Below are positions 19,407-33,000 of a stretch of DNA of 64,000 bases, piece after piece (the stretch's first letter is position 1; each line of letters opens with the position of its first letter). A program made the translations under genes and the position numbers. Source of the DNA: Rhyacichthys aspro. Its lineage: Eukaryota > Chordata > Actinopteri > Gobiiformes > Rhyacichthyidae. Where the stretch lies: the NCBI GenBank assembly GCA_036850595.1, contig CM072156.1:17556326-17620325 (forward strand), read 5' to 3'. Below the pieces are notes generated by a model. It was not told the DNA's origin and ran no database searches. It saw only the letters and a list, made by a program, of their open reading frames with translations.

Positions 19407-21565
19407 TGGTCTTTAATACTCTTTTCCATTTCCATTTTTATTAACGCTTTTATTAAATTAAAGATTGGATTAGGAATAGTAAAAAGACTTGTTTTCACTC
19501 TGCAACGGATGGAGAACAGTAGATATATATCATCAGTATGTAAATGCAAATGAGTGTATCAGTGCAATTATCCAAATATAAAGTTTATTGTATAAGATGT
19601 AGAAAATCTGCAAAGAAAGGGCTAATTTGTTTTCCCAATCTAAATTTTGTTAGATTGTTTGCTAAACTACATTTTTTTATTATTTCAATATATTACCATA
19701 ATGAATATAATTTGTAATTCCTTAATTTGTATAGGTACTGCATATTTTGATATAGATCGAGAGTAATGAAAGATTTTCATGTAGTTTGACTGTGATTAAG
19801 CAGAAAACAAAAAACAGCATTGTGTTTTATAGGACTGGGACTGAAGCCGCCTCCCTGACCAAATAAAGTGTAAACAGGAGCCAGTCCACTGGGATCTCCG
19901 CTGCTGCTGTTTTCAATGGTGAGAATGCCACACTCCACCTTTTCCCACTTACTGACCCAAACTCACTCAGGACCTTTTACAGATGTATTGTGTGAACAGG
20001 AATGCTGTAGATGAGGCCTTGCCATTCCTCTTTTTTCTCTAAATTTATAAACAATCAACTCAAATGTGACTTGAACAAATTAATCACAAATATGTGACAG
20101 TAACCCAGGATAAGATCTGCTTAGGTGTGCTGATACAGAAGGAAGAAGCAGCCGCCAGTGTCAGTCTCTTAACTCACAGTTGTCAGAGTAGAATTGTTTA
20201 TTTTAAAGTCAGTTGAGTAAACAGGGCTCAGATGACCTCTTCCATATCAATCATTCCAAATTAAAAGTGTAAAACTCTCACAAATGTCATATATCAAGTA
20301 TCAAAGGACTACATTACTTGATAGCAACAGATCCAGACTGTAGAATGAAGGTGAGATCACATGTTGGCATGCAGTGAATCTCTTTAGACATTCACCGCCG
20401 GCCTTCGGGGTATTTTAATCTGAGCTTGTGTCATAAATTAATAATATGACAATGAACATTTTAATGTTCGATAAAAAACAAAAAACAGACAAACAATGTA
20501 AAGATGCTTGGGGTAAATACAAAATTCAATATACAACATACCTGAAACGTGTGGCTCAGCTAAGTGCATGACAACTTTATTATTTAATTTTCAATCTAAG
20601 GCCTGTTTGCTCCACTTTGTCTCTCTTTCCCTTTTTTAACAAATACAATATACTCTATGAATTTAAGAAACAAAATACCCTAAACATATCTTTTAATATA
20701 CATTAGAAATCTGAACCATTAAAATAAAAGCCAACCTAAATTGGGTTACTAAAAAACAACCAACTATCTATCGAAACTATCCAACTTCCACTTTTAGCCG
20801 CCTGTCCTTCCATGTTTTCTAATAAATCCCTCTTTATTCCACATAAATCTTAATCTGTCCTCCATCCTCCTACCCTCTACATTTCTCTGTCTCTCGCTCC
20901 CTTTCTTTCTCCTCGAGTGAGTTGATTTATCCCCGGCTCTGTTTTCCCTGGACCACATGGCCCGGCAGTTTGCCCTAGTTGCACTCATCCACAGCTCATG
21001 TCATTCGGATCCAGTTAAATAAATGGCCCTATAAATTTCCTCCAATAATAAGCCCGGCTGCCGCTGGAATGTGCGGCTCGTTGGGGACAGGACAGACGGG
21101 GTGGACACAACCTCGGGACCCAGACACGCCGGGTCAGTGTGAGAAAGCGTGATAGTGTGTGGATGAACAGGAATCTATGGTGTGCATGGGGGGAGGGGGG
21201 CGGGGTTTCGGGTGAAGGGGTTGGTCTGAGGGAAGTGGGGGATTCCAGGGCCCTGTCTGTCTCCCTACCTGCAATGAGACCTTAGGGACACTTTAAATCA
21301 GCCCACCCAGAGACAGAGACACCAATCACGCTTCTGTCAGACGGGGCTAAATCAAGTCAAGTCAAGTGTGCAACTGCAAATATCTGTATGCTTGTGTACA
21401 TTGAAGGATTTTTGGAAAGTGTGTGTAGGACGATTATGTAAGCCGGTTTGATAAAATAATATGCCAATTTATTCTTGTCATGTGTATGTTTTAGAGTGGC
21501 AAAGACCCTCCAGTGGAACCCATTGGACCCTATCTTAAGAGACAAAAATGGTGAGTGGGTAAGAT
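19407..21565. other. Spacer between the two repeat copies
   Basis: This is AT-rich DNA with a GC-richer block around 20990-21340. I see no gene, repeat or RNA here. Confidence 0.4.
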
Positions 21566-22071
21566 TTTTTTTCATTCAGTTCTATCTTGTGATGTTTAAA
21601 TCAGCAACATTATGTGAAATCTCAATATAATTTACAATAGCTTTAGTTTCATTCTGATAGTTTCTCGATTACATAGAGAATCTAACTCTCATAAAAAAAA
21701 CAAATAGGGCCTGGTTAAACAATCCTCTAGTCAGTTCTCACAGGGCATGTCAATACAAATCTTCACATTAACACATTTATTTATAAATATATGAGATATT
21801 TTTTTGAGAGGAAACACTCCCGTCTGAGTTTAATCCTTTAATCCTTTTGTGGGCATGAATCCCGAAAATTACATAGTGTGGATTTGGTGTTAAATAAAGG
21901 GTTATTTTATATTCTGTACTAAATTCCAATTGTGTAATCCTGTCCAATGTGAAATTTATGAGCCACATAAACATCACTAACAAAAAACCCCGAAATTGAA
22001 TGCGCTAATTCCAAAACAATGAGTGTTAGCCTGGAACATTTTCTTGTTTTTTATTATTCAAATAGGTTTAT
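21566..22071. repeat. Dispersed repeat, copy B (pairs with 18927-19406)
   Basis: A direct, diverged partner of copy A about 2.6 kb away. It carries a longer internal segment around 21640-21735 that copy A lacks, and it lacks the long T run. Divergence indicates an old dispersed element or an old segmental duplication. Confidence 0.8.
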
Positions 22072-25000
22072 TAGTTAGTTTTTTTCCATTTACTGCTGTT
22101 GTATAGTTTGGTCAAAGTTATGTCCCATGTTGTCCCTCACAAATGGCCTCTAATTATTTTGTACAGTACTTTATGACTTATTGAAATGCAGTGCAGTCAC
22201 TAAAACAGGCTGCATTTACGGAGAGTATGTTGTTGAGCCTCCAGCTGATTTATAGCCCTATTTCTTCTTGGCTTGCTGCTAAAACATGACAAAAATGTCT
22301 GACCCTTCGACATCCCATCACTACGGTTGTCTGTGGGAAATACAGAAACTTAATATTATTCCTGCCACCAACGGAGGAATGCACTCAACACTAGGGGCAG
22401 AACAGCTGGTGGCGAGGCCGAGTTACAGCGCTGTGTGACTTTCTAGACTGTGAACCTTTAGCACGGCTCAATAGCTGAAATGACAGGAAAGTTTTGGTAC
22501 ATTAAAGCTCTGTTGGCCTTGCTGCGGTGCCATCTACGCATTAAGCTTCGCACTGTGGTGTAAATGTCATTACCTGGTGCTGTGCAAACAAACAAACCCA
22601 GCATGAGTTTGAAACGTAGATTTATTTTGTGTTGGTGGGCAGTAGAGGCGGCTGGTGAACATCTCCCCCTGGCCTACACCACTCTATGACTCCATCTTGT
22701 TCTCTTTACTCTGTTCACTGCTGCAGCTGAGTGACTGGCCCACTGTGCAATGCCGCTGACCCGAAACCCGTTTACTGCCTTAAATTGCTGGCCCTCCCTG
22801 TCAACTAGAACCTCTCGGCTGCTCTGGTGCTCCTCCTCTCAGCGTTGCAACACTGCCAACCTCCTGCCCATCGCCTCAAGAGGATGACAAATCACCCACT
22901 GATCTTTAAATGTAGCTGAGGCCCCTCTCTGGCCATACTCCCCTCCTGCAGCCTGACCAGCCTGCTCAGAGAGTCCATCAGTCATTTTTGAATGAGCCAT
23001 TGCCCTGCACCTACCTCTGTTTGTACTACAACCCTAAGCTTTTATCTATGTGCTGCGCAACAATTGAAAATTCATCCTTTTAATACCAATATGTGCAATG
23101 AAAATTTTGCAAAAAAGTGTTTGAACTACATCTTAAGGTGTTTGATATCCCAAGCATGACTTTGACCATATATTATGCACTTTATTTTACTATTATTTCA
23201 AGTTTTCTAGTTTTTTATTGTTATCAAACGGACAAAACAAAATGACAAAATGTGAAAAATCATTGCCATAGTGGAAAGAAGTTGGCATTTGTCACTTGGA
23301 GAAAGGGTAAGGTTTCAGTACAATCATGTATGTTTGTATCTGTAACATCCTTGTTGCGTGGAATAGTTTGTCTGAGCATGTGTTTGCATATCAGTGGCAT
23401 GAAGTGGCCTGTGTGTGTATGTGCTTACTACAGAACTGTCTGGCTCCCATGTGAGTCAGTAAATCTATCATTCCTGCCGCGTTTACCTACCACTTCACAG
23501 AGCTGTATGTCCAGTGTAAACAACGTTTATCACTGCATGCAAATGAGCCCGTAAGCCACAGCCTCGACAAAGACTCTATTCAGTCGGCGCATGGCATTTC
23601 CCCAGCACACAGAACCTGATACCCCAGATTACAGCCTTATACCATAGTATTGTGTGCCGCTTTACTGTCACTTCAACAATGGTCCCGCTCCCTTCTCCAT
23701 TTTACAGATAGTGTACACTTTATAAGAGTTATGGTTGCTTCTAGTCACATAAATGTCATGTTTCAACCTTGACAGTTTTGTGGTGTAGGACTGGATGTGA
23801 TTTATTGCTCCTCCGCCCTAGTCCTCAACTGTTTCCTTCTTTTATAACTCTTCTTCTTGACATCCTTTCAAAAAGCTGTAGTGGTATGTGTTTATTGTAT
23901 TAATTGGTATTGAGCACTGTGCCCTTGGGAAACACTCAGTCTGGCACCTCATCAACTATTGATTAAAACCACTCTAGAATCTATGGTAACGTTCCTCACT
24001 TAAACAACAATTCATAGCCGTATCTAATTGTGCAGTCATCAGTTTTAGCGTCCCTTAATGAGTGTGTCACCTTGGCCATAAAGTTTAAGGCGGCTGTCAG
24101 CAGCTATCGGCCTGACATACTCTCACTAGCTGAAGCCTAAACAAGCAGCAATTCTCTGTGTGAATTACGACTTGGCCCCCACAGCGAGGAAGACAAGATT
24201 TACAGGACACTAATAAGTGCTGTGCCCTTTGCAAGATCACTCTAGGGCTGAGAGAGTGTGTGACTGTCTGACAGGAAAATGGAGTCCAAAATCAAAGACA
24301 GAGTGCGAATTTTTAGATTCAGAGTAATTCAAAAAGCATTTAAAGTTGTTTTTATTTGTTTAATTTGATCTTGAGGCCTATAGTTTTGATCATTACTATA
24401 AACACTGTTTATACTATACATACTAGTTACTGTCCGTAACCTGAGAATGCCCATTTACCTCGTTGCTGAGTTCTCATTTCTGATTGGATAAAAGAGGCAG
24501 GAGGTCCGACCATTTACCCTCTGTTTGTAGCAAAGCATAAGGACTATTAACTCTTACTTTAACAGAAATATAATAATTGCTAGCCCTTTTCCAACATGCA
24601 TTACTTATTGGCGACTGTGCCTTTAACAGTGAGTGCGACCATAAGAAAAAGTATGGCGTTACAGCTGGCAGTAACAATAAGTCAGACCTGGCCTCATATT
24701 TCTTTCTAAGAGGAACGGCCTTATAAAGCTGGTTTATATTCACCTTTCCTGTTCAGATGGTGAGGTTAGGACATGTCAGTGTCAGGGCTTTAGTGTTGAC
24801 ATTACAGCCTTCTTGTAAGAGCAGTCTTTGACACGGCAACAATAGCTTTAAATCTGACTGAAGCTGCCTAGACTCTGACTAAATGGTGGAAGAGAGCTAA
24901 TAGACTAGTTTGTTATGAGATGTCTGTGTGTGCGTGTTCATAAAGGCATCCATTAGGGTCTATTTGCCCTTATTTCTACCTGTGAGTGTGTGTTCACCTG

Positions 25001-28000
25001 TGACTGAGGCTATTGAACAGCTCATGAGGGTTGGTCTGACACTGAGATGGGGGGTGTATAGGTTTCAAATCCAAGGTTAATCCTGACCTTTTACAAGCCT
25101 GGTTAACATGAAGCATGTAGTGTGGGAGCCAAGAGAATCGTGAACTTAAAGTTGTGAGTAAAGTCATCATTTTAAACAACATAAGTTTAAGATATGAATG
25201 GATTAAAACCAACCAATATGAGATGCCAGGGAATCCCAACACAGATGCAAACCTGTACATGTGTCAAGAAGGTTAAACCTGGCTGCCTGTGACACAGAAC
25301 CATCTGGGAGGACTTCCATATAAAGCATTATACAAAGGGTAGGTACTTAATTGAATACCTGGTCAGTGACTAGAGTTATCATCTGCGAGTTGTTTTATTG
25401 GCCGTTACATTGTCAAATGTATTTTCCTTTGTGAACTCACAGATCTCCTGATGATCCAGCTGTTGTACCAAGTAAAAGATGGTGTAGCAGTCAGCTCTTA
25501 ATGACACTGAAACCAGAGTCTTACATTCATCAGCTCTTAACCAATCACAGTAGTCTCAGGCTGAACCGCTCCCCATGATAAAGTCCCTTGGCTCAGGGAT
25601 GAAAAGTCTTCACCTTCAAACTTGGGTCCAGATGCATTTTTTTTTTTCACCCTTTTTTGAATATATCCGGGATGACAGAGAAACCTCCACAATGGATTTA
25701 GAGAAAATACTTGGTCCTTTTAAAAGCCATTTTCAAAAGCAAGAAAGTACAACACTAATCAATAACAAATAAAGTTTGAAATCTCTCAATATGAGACAAT
25801 AATTTATGTATCTAGCCATCTAATACTACTTCTTGTTTTTTATGGCTGACTTTATGCAAGAACTTCACCCCAAAGATCAACAGTTTATCTGTAAAGTCAG
25901 AAGCATCGGTGCAAGTGAAAGTCTGGCAGTACAGCTTCCACACCACCATAGCCTATGTTTACACACACATGCCGTGCCTCTATCATCTACCTTGTACATA
26001 CACAGTCTCAGGATTCTTGGCTCATTCTTGCAGCCCTTTGTATTGTGGGGTTAGCTGAAAGTGTGTCAGCCCATGATTCATGGCGTGTCTCCCTCTGGCA
26101 CAGCTGACGGGGCATTAAACCGCTCCGAGCAGCATGTAGCCACTGGCATGTGGTCTGCCTGGGATTTAAAGGCCAGAGAAAGTCACTGTGCTTTTCTCTC
26201 ACTTTGCCACACACACGCTTTCATTCTTTCCTTTATGTGTGTGTCACTCCCATTACTGTTCTCAGACATGTGTGCTCACACACTTAGACACTTAAAAAAG
26301 GTGAAAATCCTCCCCGAATGATGGAATCCATCCTTTGAGGTTTACTTTCCCGCTTCCCAAAGTCTCTCTTTTTCTCGCACTTTCCTGATGGATTGTTTCA
26401 CTCTGTTCTCGTCAACAGAGAATTCCACAGGAAACAACGGTAATTAAGAAATATTGATGCTGGATACATCTATTTGCTTTTCCAAAATGATCATTAGCAA
26501 AATTCTGCTGCAGTCGTTTATCACTATACACAGGCTCTTGGCATTGGACCCACATTCACGCTGCAGGCCTGTCCAGCATTTCTCTTGGCAATGACTTCAT
26601 TAGAGCTTGATTTGCTGTCCGGTAAACATGTGTCTCTCTGGGAGATATGATATAATGCCTGGACTAACTGTTCATCAGTCTTCCATATATGTGTTAAGTA
26701 TAACATTCCTGAGAGATGCAGTAGGTAATGGAATCATCATGATGAGTATACTTTCATTTTAAACGTTGATAACTTTGTGTTAGCTTAGTGGACCTGTTAA
26801 TGTGTTTTTAGAAAAACACTGCAATTGTGGATGTTCCAGGGAGACTTAACATTCACCAAATAATCATTCAAACGGAGAGTGGAAAATTGTGACGCCAGTT
26901 TGATACACTGCATTAGTAAAATTTGTCTTTGATGAAAAAAAAAGAATAGCATAAAAAAAAAAAGTCTTAAAACAGAAGCACACAACCACATTAAACAGAT
27001 AACAGTTTTACATTACAAAAGCAATTTCCTTTCCTCATATGATATTTTGCCAATAACAACCTCCCTCCAGCAAATGGTGTAAGTTATGTTGTCGCACTCC
27101 AGAAGATTTCCCGCTGATGTTGTTTTTCATTTAACAGCATGTTCTTATTGTGTTGCTGAATCACCTCTCTGTGAAGCAACAGGAAAGAGAAGAGAAAAAA
27201 AGAGGGGCACTTGTCACAACTCGCAGCATCCAGTAAATGGAAAGATGCAATTATAAAGGTACTCTCTGGAGATAACGCAAAGCTCGGTAACCGTTTCCAC
27301 TAATGGTTTCAATCTTTACAACAACAAACATGAAAAAGGATTTGATTATGGTTGTATGTATGTTAGTATAATTTATTCACTTATTCACTTAGTCACTGAA
27401 GCCTATACAAGTAGTTTTATTGTCTCTTGTGAACAGAAATGCATTGGTTTAGACTGATATAGGCTATTTTGTTCAAAATAAGTAATCCTGAAAAATCTTT
27501 TTTGGAGGAATACATTTGTTTGTTTGATTTATAAGGTTTTCAAAATGACAAAAATCACACCAATGCAATTCAAATCTAAATGCAAAATGCAAGGAATATT
27601 TATTTGGAGTCACTTGTCCATTGGGCCTCATCTTAAATTTCTGCAGGTTAACCTGATGTCTTGTGTGACCCCAACGGAGCAGCTTCTCCTGTGTGCTTTA
27701 GACCCCACTTCCACCTCCCCTCGCCCTCAACATCTCAGGAGGTCTGCTTGAGCCTGGCAGCCCCTCAAAGACGCCCTTATTTTGCCCTATGCCCCTGGGG
27801 AGGGCAGCCCCCAACATTTATGCAAAGTCAACAAGCCCTAATTGTAGGATCACCTTACAAGCTAAATTCTTCTTGAGCCCATTAACAACTGCAGTTAATT
27901 ATAAGTCAAGCGCAGTGCTGTTTCAGAATGAGTGACAGCGGAAAGTGGAGGAACAGAAACGCAGAGGAAGGAATAAAAGGCCGGAGACATTTCAAGTTAC

Positions 28001-29680
28001 ATCACAGATACAGTGTACACATGCGTACACAAGAGCACATTCTGCTTTTTAGACGGACCTCCCAGACTTCACTAAATCTCTCCTGCATCGGTCTTTGTGA
28101 CAGGGATTTGCTCTAATGAAGGAGAGGATCAGAGCAGTGACTCACATTGTCAAAGGCACAATCAGACAAATTTTTACCACATTTTCAATGTGTCAGCTTC
28201 ACAGGTGGCTTTGTGTGTCCTGTAATTACCCTGGAGAAGAGCTGATATCCACATTTAAGTAAATACACCTGTATCTATTGGGGTTAAAGCTACTCTTACA
28301 CATGAAAAACAGCTCACCTTGCTTACCTGGTTACTACCTAGCACTCTCTATAATTAAGTCTGGTTAAGCGAGTGTGTGGCAGGGTTGCTTTTTGGCTGTG
28401 TGTATGATGGCACTGGCTTTTTATTTATTTTTGACAAACCTTTTTGCAGCATTAAAAAAAAACAAACGAGAAAAAAAGTAGTCAAACAGGGGCAACATCC
28501 GGCCTCGTGGCTCTAAGCCCGCTTTATTGAATTCTCTGTTTTGTTAAGACAACCAGGCTAAGACAGGGCCAACAGGTGCCAGGTTCTTATGAAACATGGC
28601 CCAAGCATTAGGATGTTCCCTTTGACCCCAGACAGAGCTTGGACAGCTGTGGTGTCTGTGAGAAGGTGGGTGGAGTTGAAGCCAAGACTTTACCAGGTTA
28701 ACAGCAGGGTATTTCCAGGTCAAGGCCACAAGTCTTGATGCATATGAATTAAAAAAGCAATATGCTATGAGCCTAATTACAATCATCTGTCATTACCCTC
28801 CCCAATGATCTAAGGAAACCCTTTGTCATGTAACAACTTTTCCATATGTGATGCTACATTATAAATTGTAGTAAATACAGTTTTTGCAACTGTTCTGTGG
28901 CTGAGCTGACCCTATGATACGATCCTTACAGAGCTGCAAAAAGTGCTTCGTAATAGTATAATAAAAGGCGTTCCAGCAGTTTGGTTGTTTTAACCCTCCA
29001 CCATGTGCCTTGAGTTGGTCATTCTGACAGGAAGAAAGACGAAAGCGGGGACACATAGACTTCATGGATATGTTTATTAAAGATCCCTTGGTAACAGCAG
29101 AGCAAATTGCTGGCACCAGGCTCTGTTTGCCTCTCTCTCACCCTTCATGTATGCACCCTCTTGCATTCTCTTCACCCCTTGTCCCTCTTTTCCAGCTGCA
29201 GAGGAGGAAAACCCCTTGCCAGTTGGCCAGCCAGCCTGTCAGCCAGTCGGACGGCCAGTCTCCTGTGCAGAGGGCCCTGCCAATCATCATCTGGTTCTTC
29301 TCATGCTGTTGTGCACGCTGTTCTTTCCATTGCAAGTGCCATAGTGTATAGGCTACCTGCTGGGGTTAAACCAATAAGGCCAATACCATTACTAATTTTC
29401 ACATGAAATGAGGTTTTTAGCATTTAAGGTGGACAGGATGACATAAAAGGTAACATAATTAGCAACAAAAATAGCAATTGGCTAATGGCGTTTCTTGACA
29501 TGACATATAGTGATTGGCTCAATCCCAGCTGCTGCCTATAGGCTTCTCAGCGCAGGTGTGCAGTGGCAGCAATCAAAAATGTCAAGCTAAACGGGACACA
29601 TTTTAATTCTGAGGTCATATAAAGTATAATTTAATAATATGACTGCGACCTGCATTGTTTGTTTCATGTGTCGTCAGTCA
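22072..29680. other. Intergenic, no gene supported
   Basis: Mixed AT-rich DNA with GC-richer patches near 22630-23000, 23390-23660, 24050-24130 and 27640-27900. A short CCAG-rich imperfect repetition occurs at 29217-29262. No splice-bounded exon with recognisable coding content was seen. Confidence 0.35.
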
Positions 29681-30015
29681 ATGAGTCCAGTTCACAGTCC
29701 ACTGTTTTTGCGTCAGGACCAGCATAAGTACGGTGGCCCGAGTGCCAGTACGGACCGTTGGTTGAGGTAAGTAGCTACGCGTTAATGTTGTGCTATTTCT
29801 TATGATGCTTCGTTTTCGAGCTTGACCCTTTTTGAGTGTATATGTATTACTAGTGTTATTGTTATTGCTTTTGGTCGATGCTTTGCTAACGGTTTTTGCA
29901 TTGCAGCACGTGGTTAGCTTTTTACGCAGTGATCCTCAGGACGCGTGCTGATGGCTCCGCGAGCACTGTTTGTTTAAGTGGACATAAACTTGGATTAAAT
30001 AAATCTTTGTTTTAA
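29681..30015 (+). other. Candidate two-exon short transcript or small gene
   Basis: An ATG at 29681 opens 28 codons plus two bases to a perfect donor GAG|GTAAGT (exon 29681-29766). A 140-base intron ends at TTTTTGCATTGCAG|. Exon 2 (29907-30015) continues in frame to TAA at 30013-30015. The spliced frame encodes 64 residues beginning MSPVHSPLFLRQDQHKYGG. An AATAAA sits at 29998-30003, overlapping the last codons, so the poly(A) site would fall close to the stop. That arrangement fits a short non-coding transcript or the edge of an LTR-type element as well as a protein gene. I recognise no family. Confidence 0.35.
29998..30003 (+). terminator. Poly(A) signal AATAAA (candidate) of the two-exon unit
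   Basis: AATAAA is followed by a T-rich tract (ATCTTTGTTTTAATTTTTTC), a usual downstream context for cleavage. It lies just inside the end of the open frame. Confidence 0.3.
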
Positions 30016-33000
30016 TTTTTTCCCCTCCAATTTTCGTTATTTGTATTTTTAAATTTTTTGGGTTCATGCATCTGCAGTCCTCAATTTCCATGACATTAGA
30101 TAATGTGGCTCAAAATAACATTAATACACCCAGCATTTTCCTTATACAATACAAAGGCTATATGTTACCCTTAAAGAAATCCAGACTTGTTTAATTTATC
30201 TATGGGTTAACATGCCCTCATGTCCGTGCGTAAAACAGATGATAGGCTTATAGGTCTAGCGTATAATTACAGCAACACCTGTTTGGATGAGTTATATCCA
30301 TTACAGTCTAAATTTGCCAGAGTGCGTTTTATGCTGTTGGATTGCTATTACAGGCCCTGTTCAATCTTTTGCTACACAGATTAATGAAGGGCCCTGTTTG
30401 TGAGGTTCAATGCCCCACACTTTAAAAAGTAAAGTCAATTTGATACAAATATAAAGTCTTAATATCTAATAATCTCTAATTAAAGACCATCCGAATCAAA
30501 TTGCAGCATATTATGTTGGCACCTGTGCGCCAAAGAGGTAAGAAAGATAAAAGATAAAAGCAGTGCACACAGTGATGTTATGCTTTCACGTGTATTTATG
30601 CTTTCATAACCTGAGTGCACATGAATAGGTTTGGCATCGTCCCATTTTAAAACTCCTACCTAAACAAATAGCAATATGTAAGAATGGATTAGCCTTGTAG
30701 TTAGTACATGTGTGGGGTATTCCGAACTCCCTTTAATGCCAGAAGACTTGAGTACATATACACAAATTATTTATTGTGGTGGCTTGAAGCAGAGACGGTT
30801 GATACAAAAAGTGCTCTTTCTTTTGTCAGTCTTACAGATCAGTCTATGAGGTTCAAAAGGAATCTAGTGCTAGTTGTTGCAAACACTATATATACACCAC
30901 GCACCATAGTTAAATATACTAATAAACATATGCAGATATTGTACATTATTTCTTGTCAGTTAGCATCTCTACAATCACAACTGACAAAAAAGTCTACATC
31001 ATTTGGAAACGCAGCATTATAAATGTTCAAGACATTAATTCATTCCTTAGTTGTGTGCCACCTCCCCCTGAGGTGTGCTGCAGCATGCCTGGTGTGAGAA
31101 ATCAGGGCTTGGCCATCTGCCAAGACGATCGTCAAAGAATTGATGCACTGGCCTCTGGGCTTTTCCTGCCCGTCACTGAGAATGAAAGCTTCACAGCCAG
31201 GAAAGATTACATGTCTTCTTTAAAACCCTTCCTCTGTCTGTGCCAACTGCAAGAAAAATACCAGTCTGAGAGCGGGGAGAGATACGAGATATAAGTGTGT
31301 GTATGGAAGGACTTGAGTACAATAAAACGCCTTTGCCAGAAACATGGTGCTAAACGTCCCTCCCTGTAGAGAGACAAAACCTGTCTCCTCTGAAAGACAA
31401 TTTAGACAGAAAGTGTTATTTTATAGGGGTGACAAATTGCAGGTATCTCTTGTGGCTTTGTGTGAGTGTTTCAGGGCGTCTTGCCAACTGTGGGAGCCAG
31501 AAGTTTGACTGACTGCTGCACCTGACCATGCACAATCTAGAGATAAGCTGCCGTCACCACTGCCAATGGCTATGCACCAATCAAGTTAAGTCTGCGCTAA
31601 GCATGTCCCACCCTCTTGGCATTTTCATTCGGTGTTCATGACTGACTAGAAAATACCTAATTTAAACGATCCATTTTTTCTGTTCCCTTTATAAGCCCCT
31701 CTAATACTGATGATTAATATGGTGTTTCCCTTCAGGGCAGACACACACACAAGCCCCCAACCTCAGATTTGTAGCCTGTAGGTCATTACCCTGATGTTGT
31801 CCTGCTGTTTAACCAAAGTTTTCAGCCTTAATCCTAGTTTAAAGATTACAGGGAGTGTCCAGTGTGGATTTCTGTTTTCACTCCATTGTTGAGATTGAGC
31901 AGCTGTGTCACCTAGACACATTTCTGTTGAATCTGTTGTCTGCTTCAGACTATGTTCTGAGCTGCAAACAGCATAACATGGCACAACAAAGGACATGTTT
32001 CTGCCCTGTAAAGTCTCAAACTCCTATTTGTAACAAATCCAATAGAGTAAATCTTTATATTAGTTTTTCATACAGGCATAATAAAACAATATGAAGAATT
32101 ATGTAATTACTTCCAGCAAAATGCACACTGACTCTTGTTTGGACCTGCAGCTGTAAACAATATGTGCATACTATTAGCAGTAGATGTTGTGCACTTGCCA
32201 CTTGCCTTTCACACGGTGTGTAGTACCTTAAGCGATGCCTTGAGTCCAGCTGTGTAATGCTTAAACCAGAGATGTTCAGTCTGGCTCGCATGCTAATTGC
32301 CTGTAGGGCTCTTCTCCATGCAGCGCTACTGACTAGACCACCCATCGTGAAAAGACGTGCATTTGTCTCTGTTTCAATAAAGCGTGTCATTATCTCTTCG
32401 GCTGTGATGTGCAACTGCTCCACTAAAAGATAAATGCGGTAATAACCTCTAGCATGACTCAAATGATTGATGTAGCTAAGATATCAATGTGTATTAACAA
32501 AAAGTCGTTTTTTCAGTTTCTCTGCTCAAACGTAGACTAAACTTCTCACAAGGTCTGGCCCTGCTGGTTTTACAGGCACCCAGAGGATTTGGGGGGTAAC
32601 GCATGGTTTGAAGTAGGTGGTGCTTGATGCTCAAATAGCTGCTGCTGTGAAGGAGTAGACTTTGCTTCTCCTCTGACCAAATCCTCTTTGGCCACAGTCC
32701 TTCTCTTGTGCCAAAGCCTGCTGAGAAGGGCCTGAGCTAAACCAACAACTGGGCTGCGTGATGAAAGGGGTTAACAGCGGGGGGCATGCCATGAACCCGT
32801 CGTGATCCCAAAATCCTGATGACTCTATTCCCGGTTCCCCTTTCACTGGCACATCGTATACCACCAAAGCAAAACCTCACCACAGGGTTCAGATGCGCAG
32901 TTCACATCACTGGAGTAAATTGAGCTGAACTGTATTGACTTGACTACACAGGCTTGGCTCATACAGATAATAGTACATGCTGGAGGTGTTTTGTGCTGGA

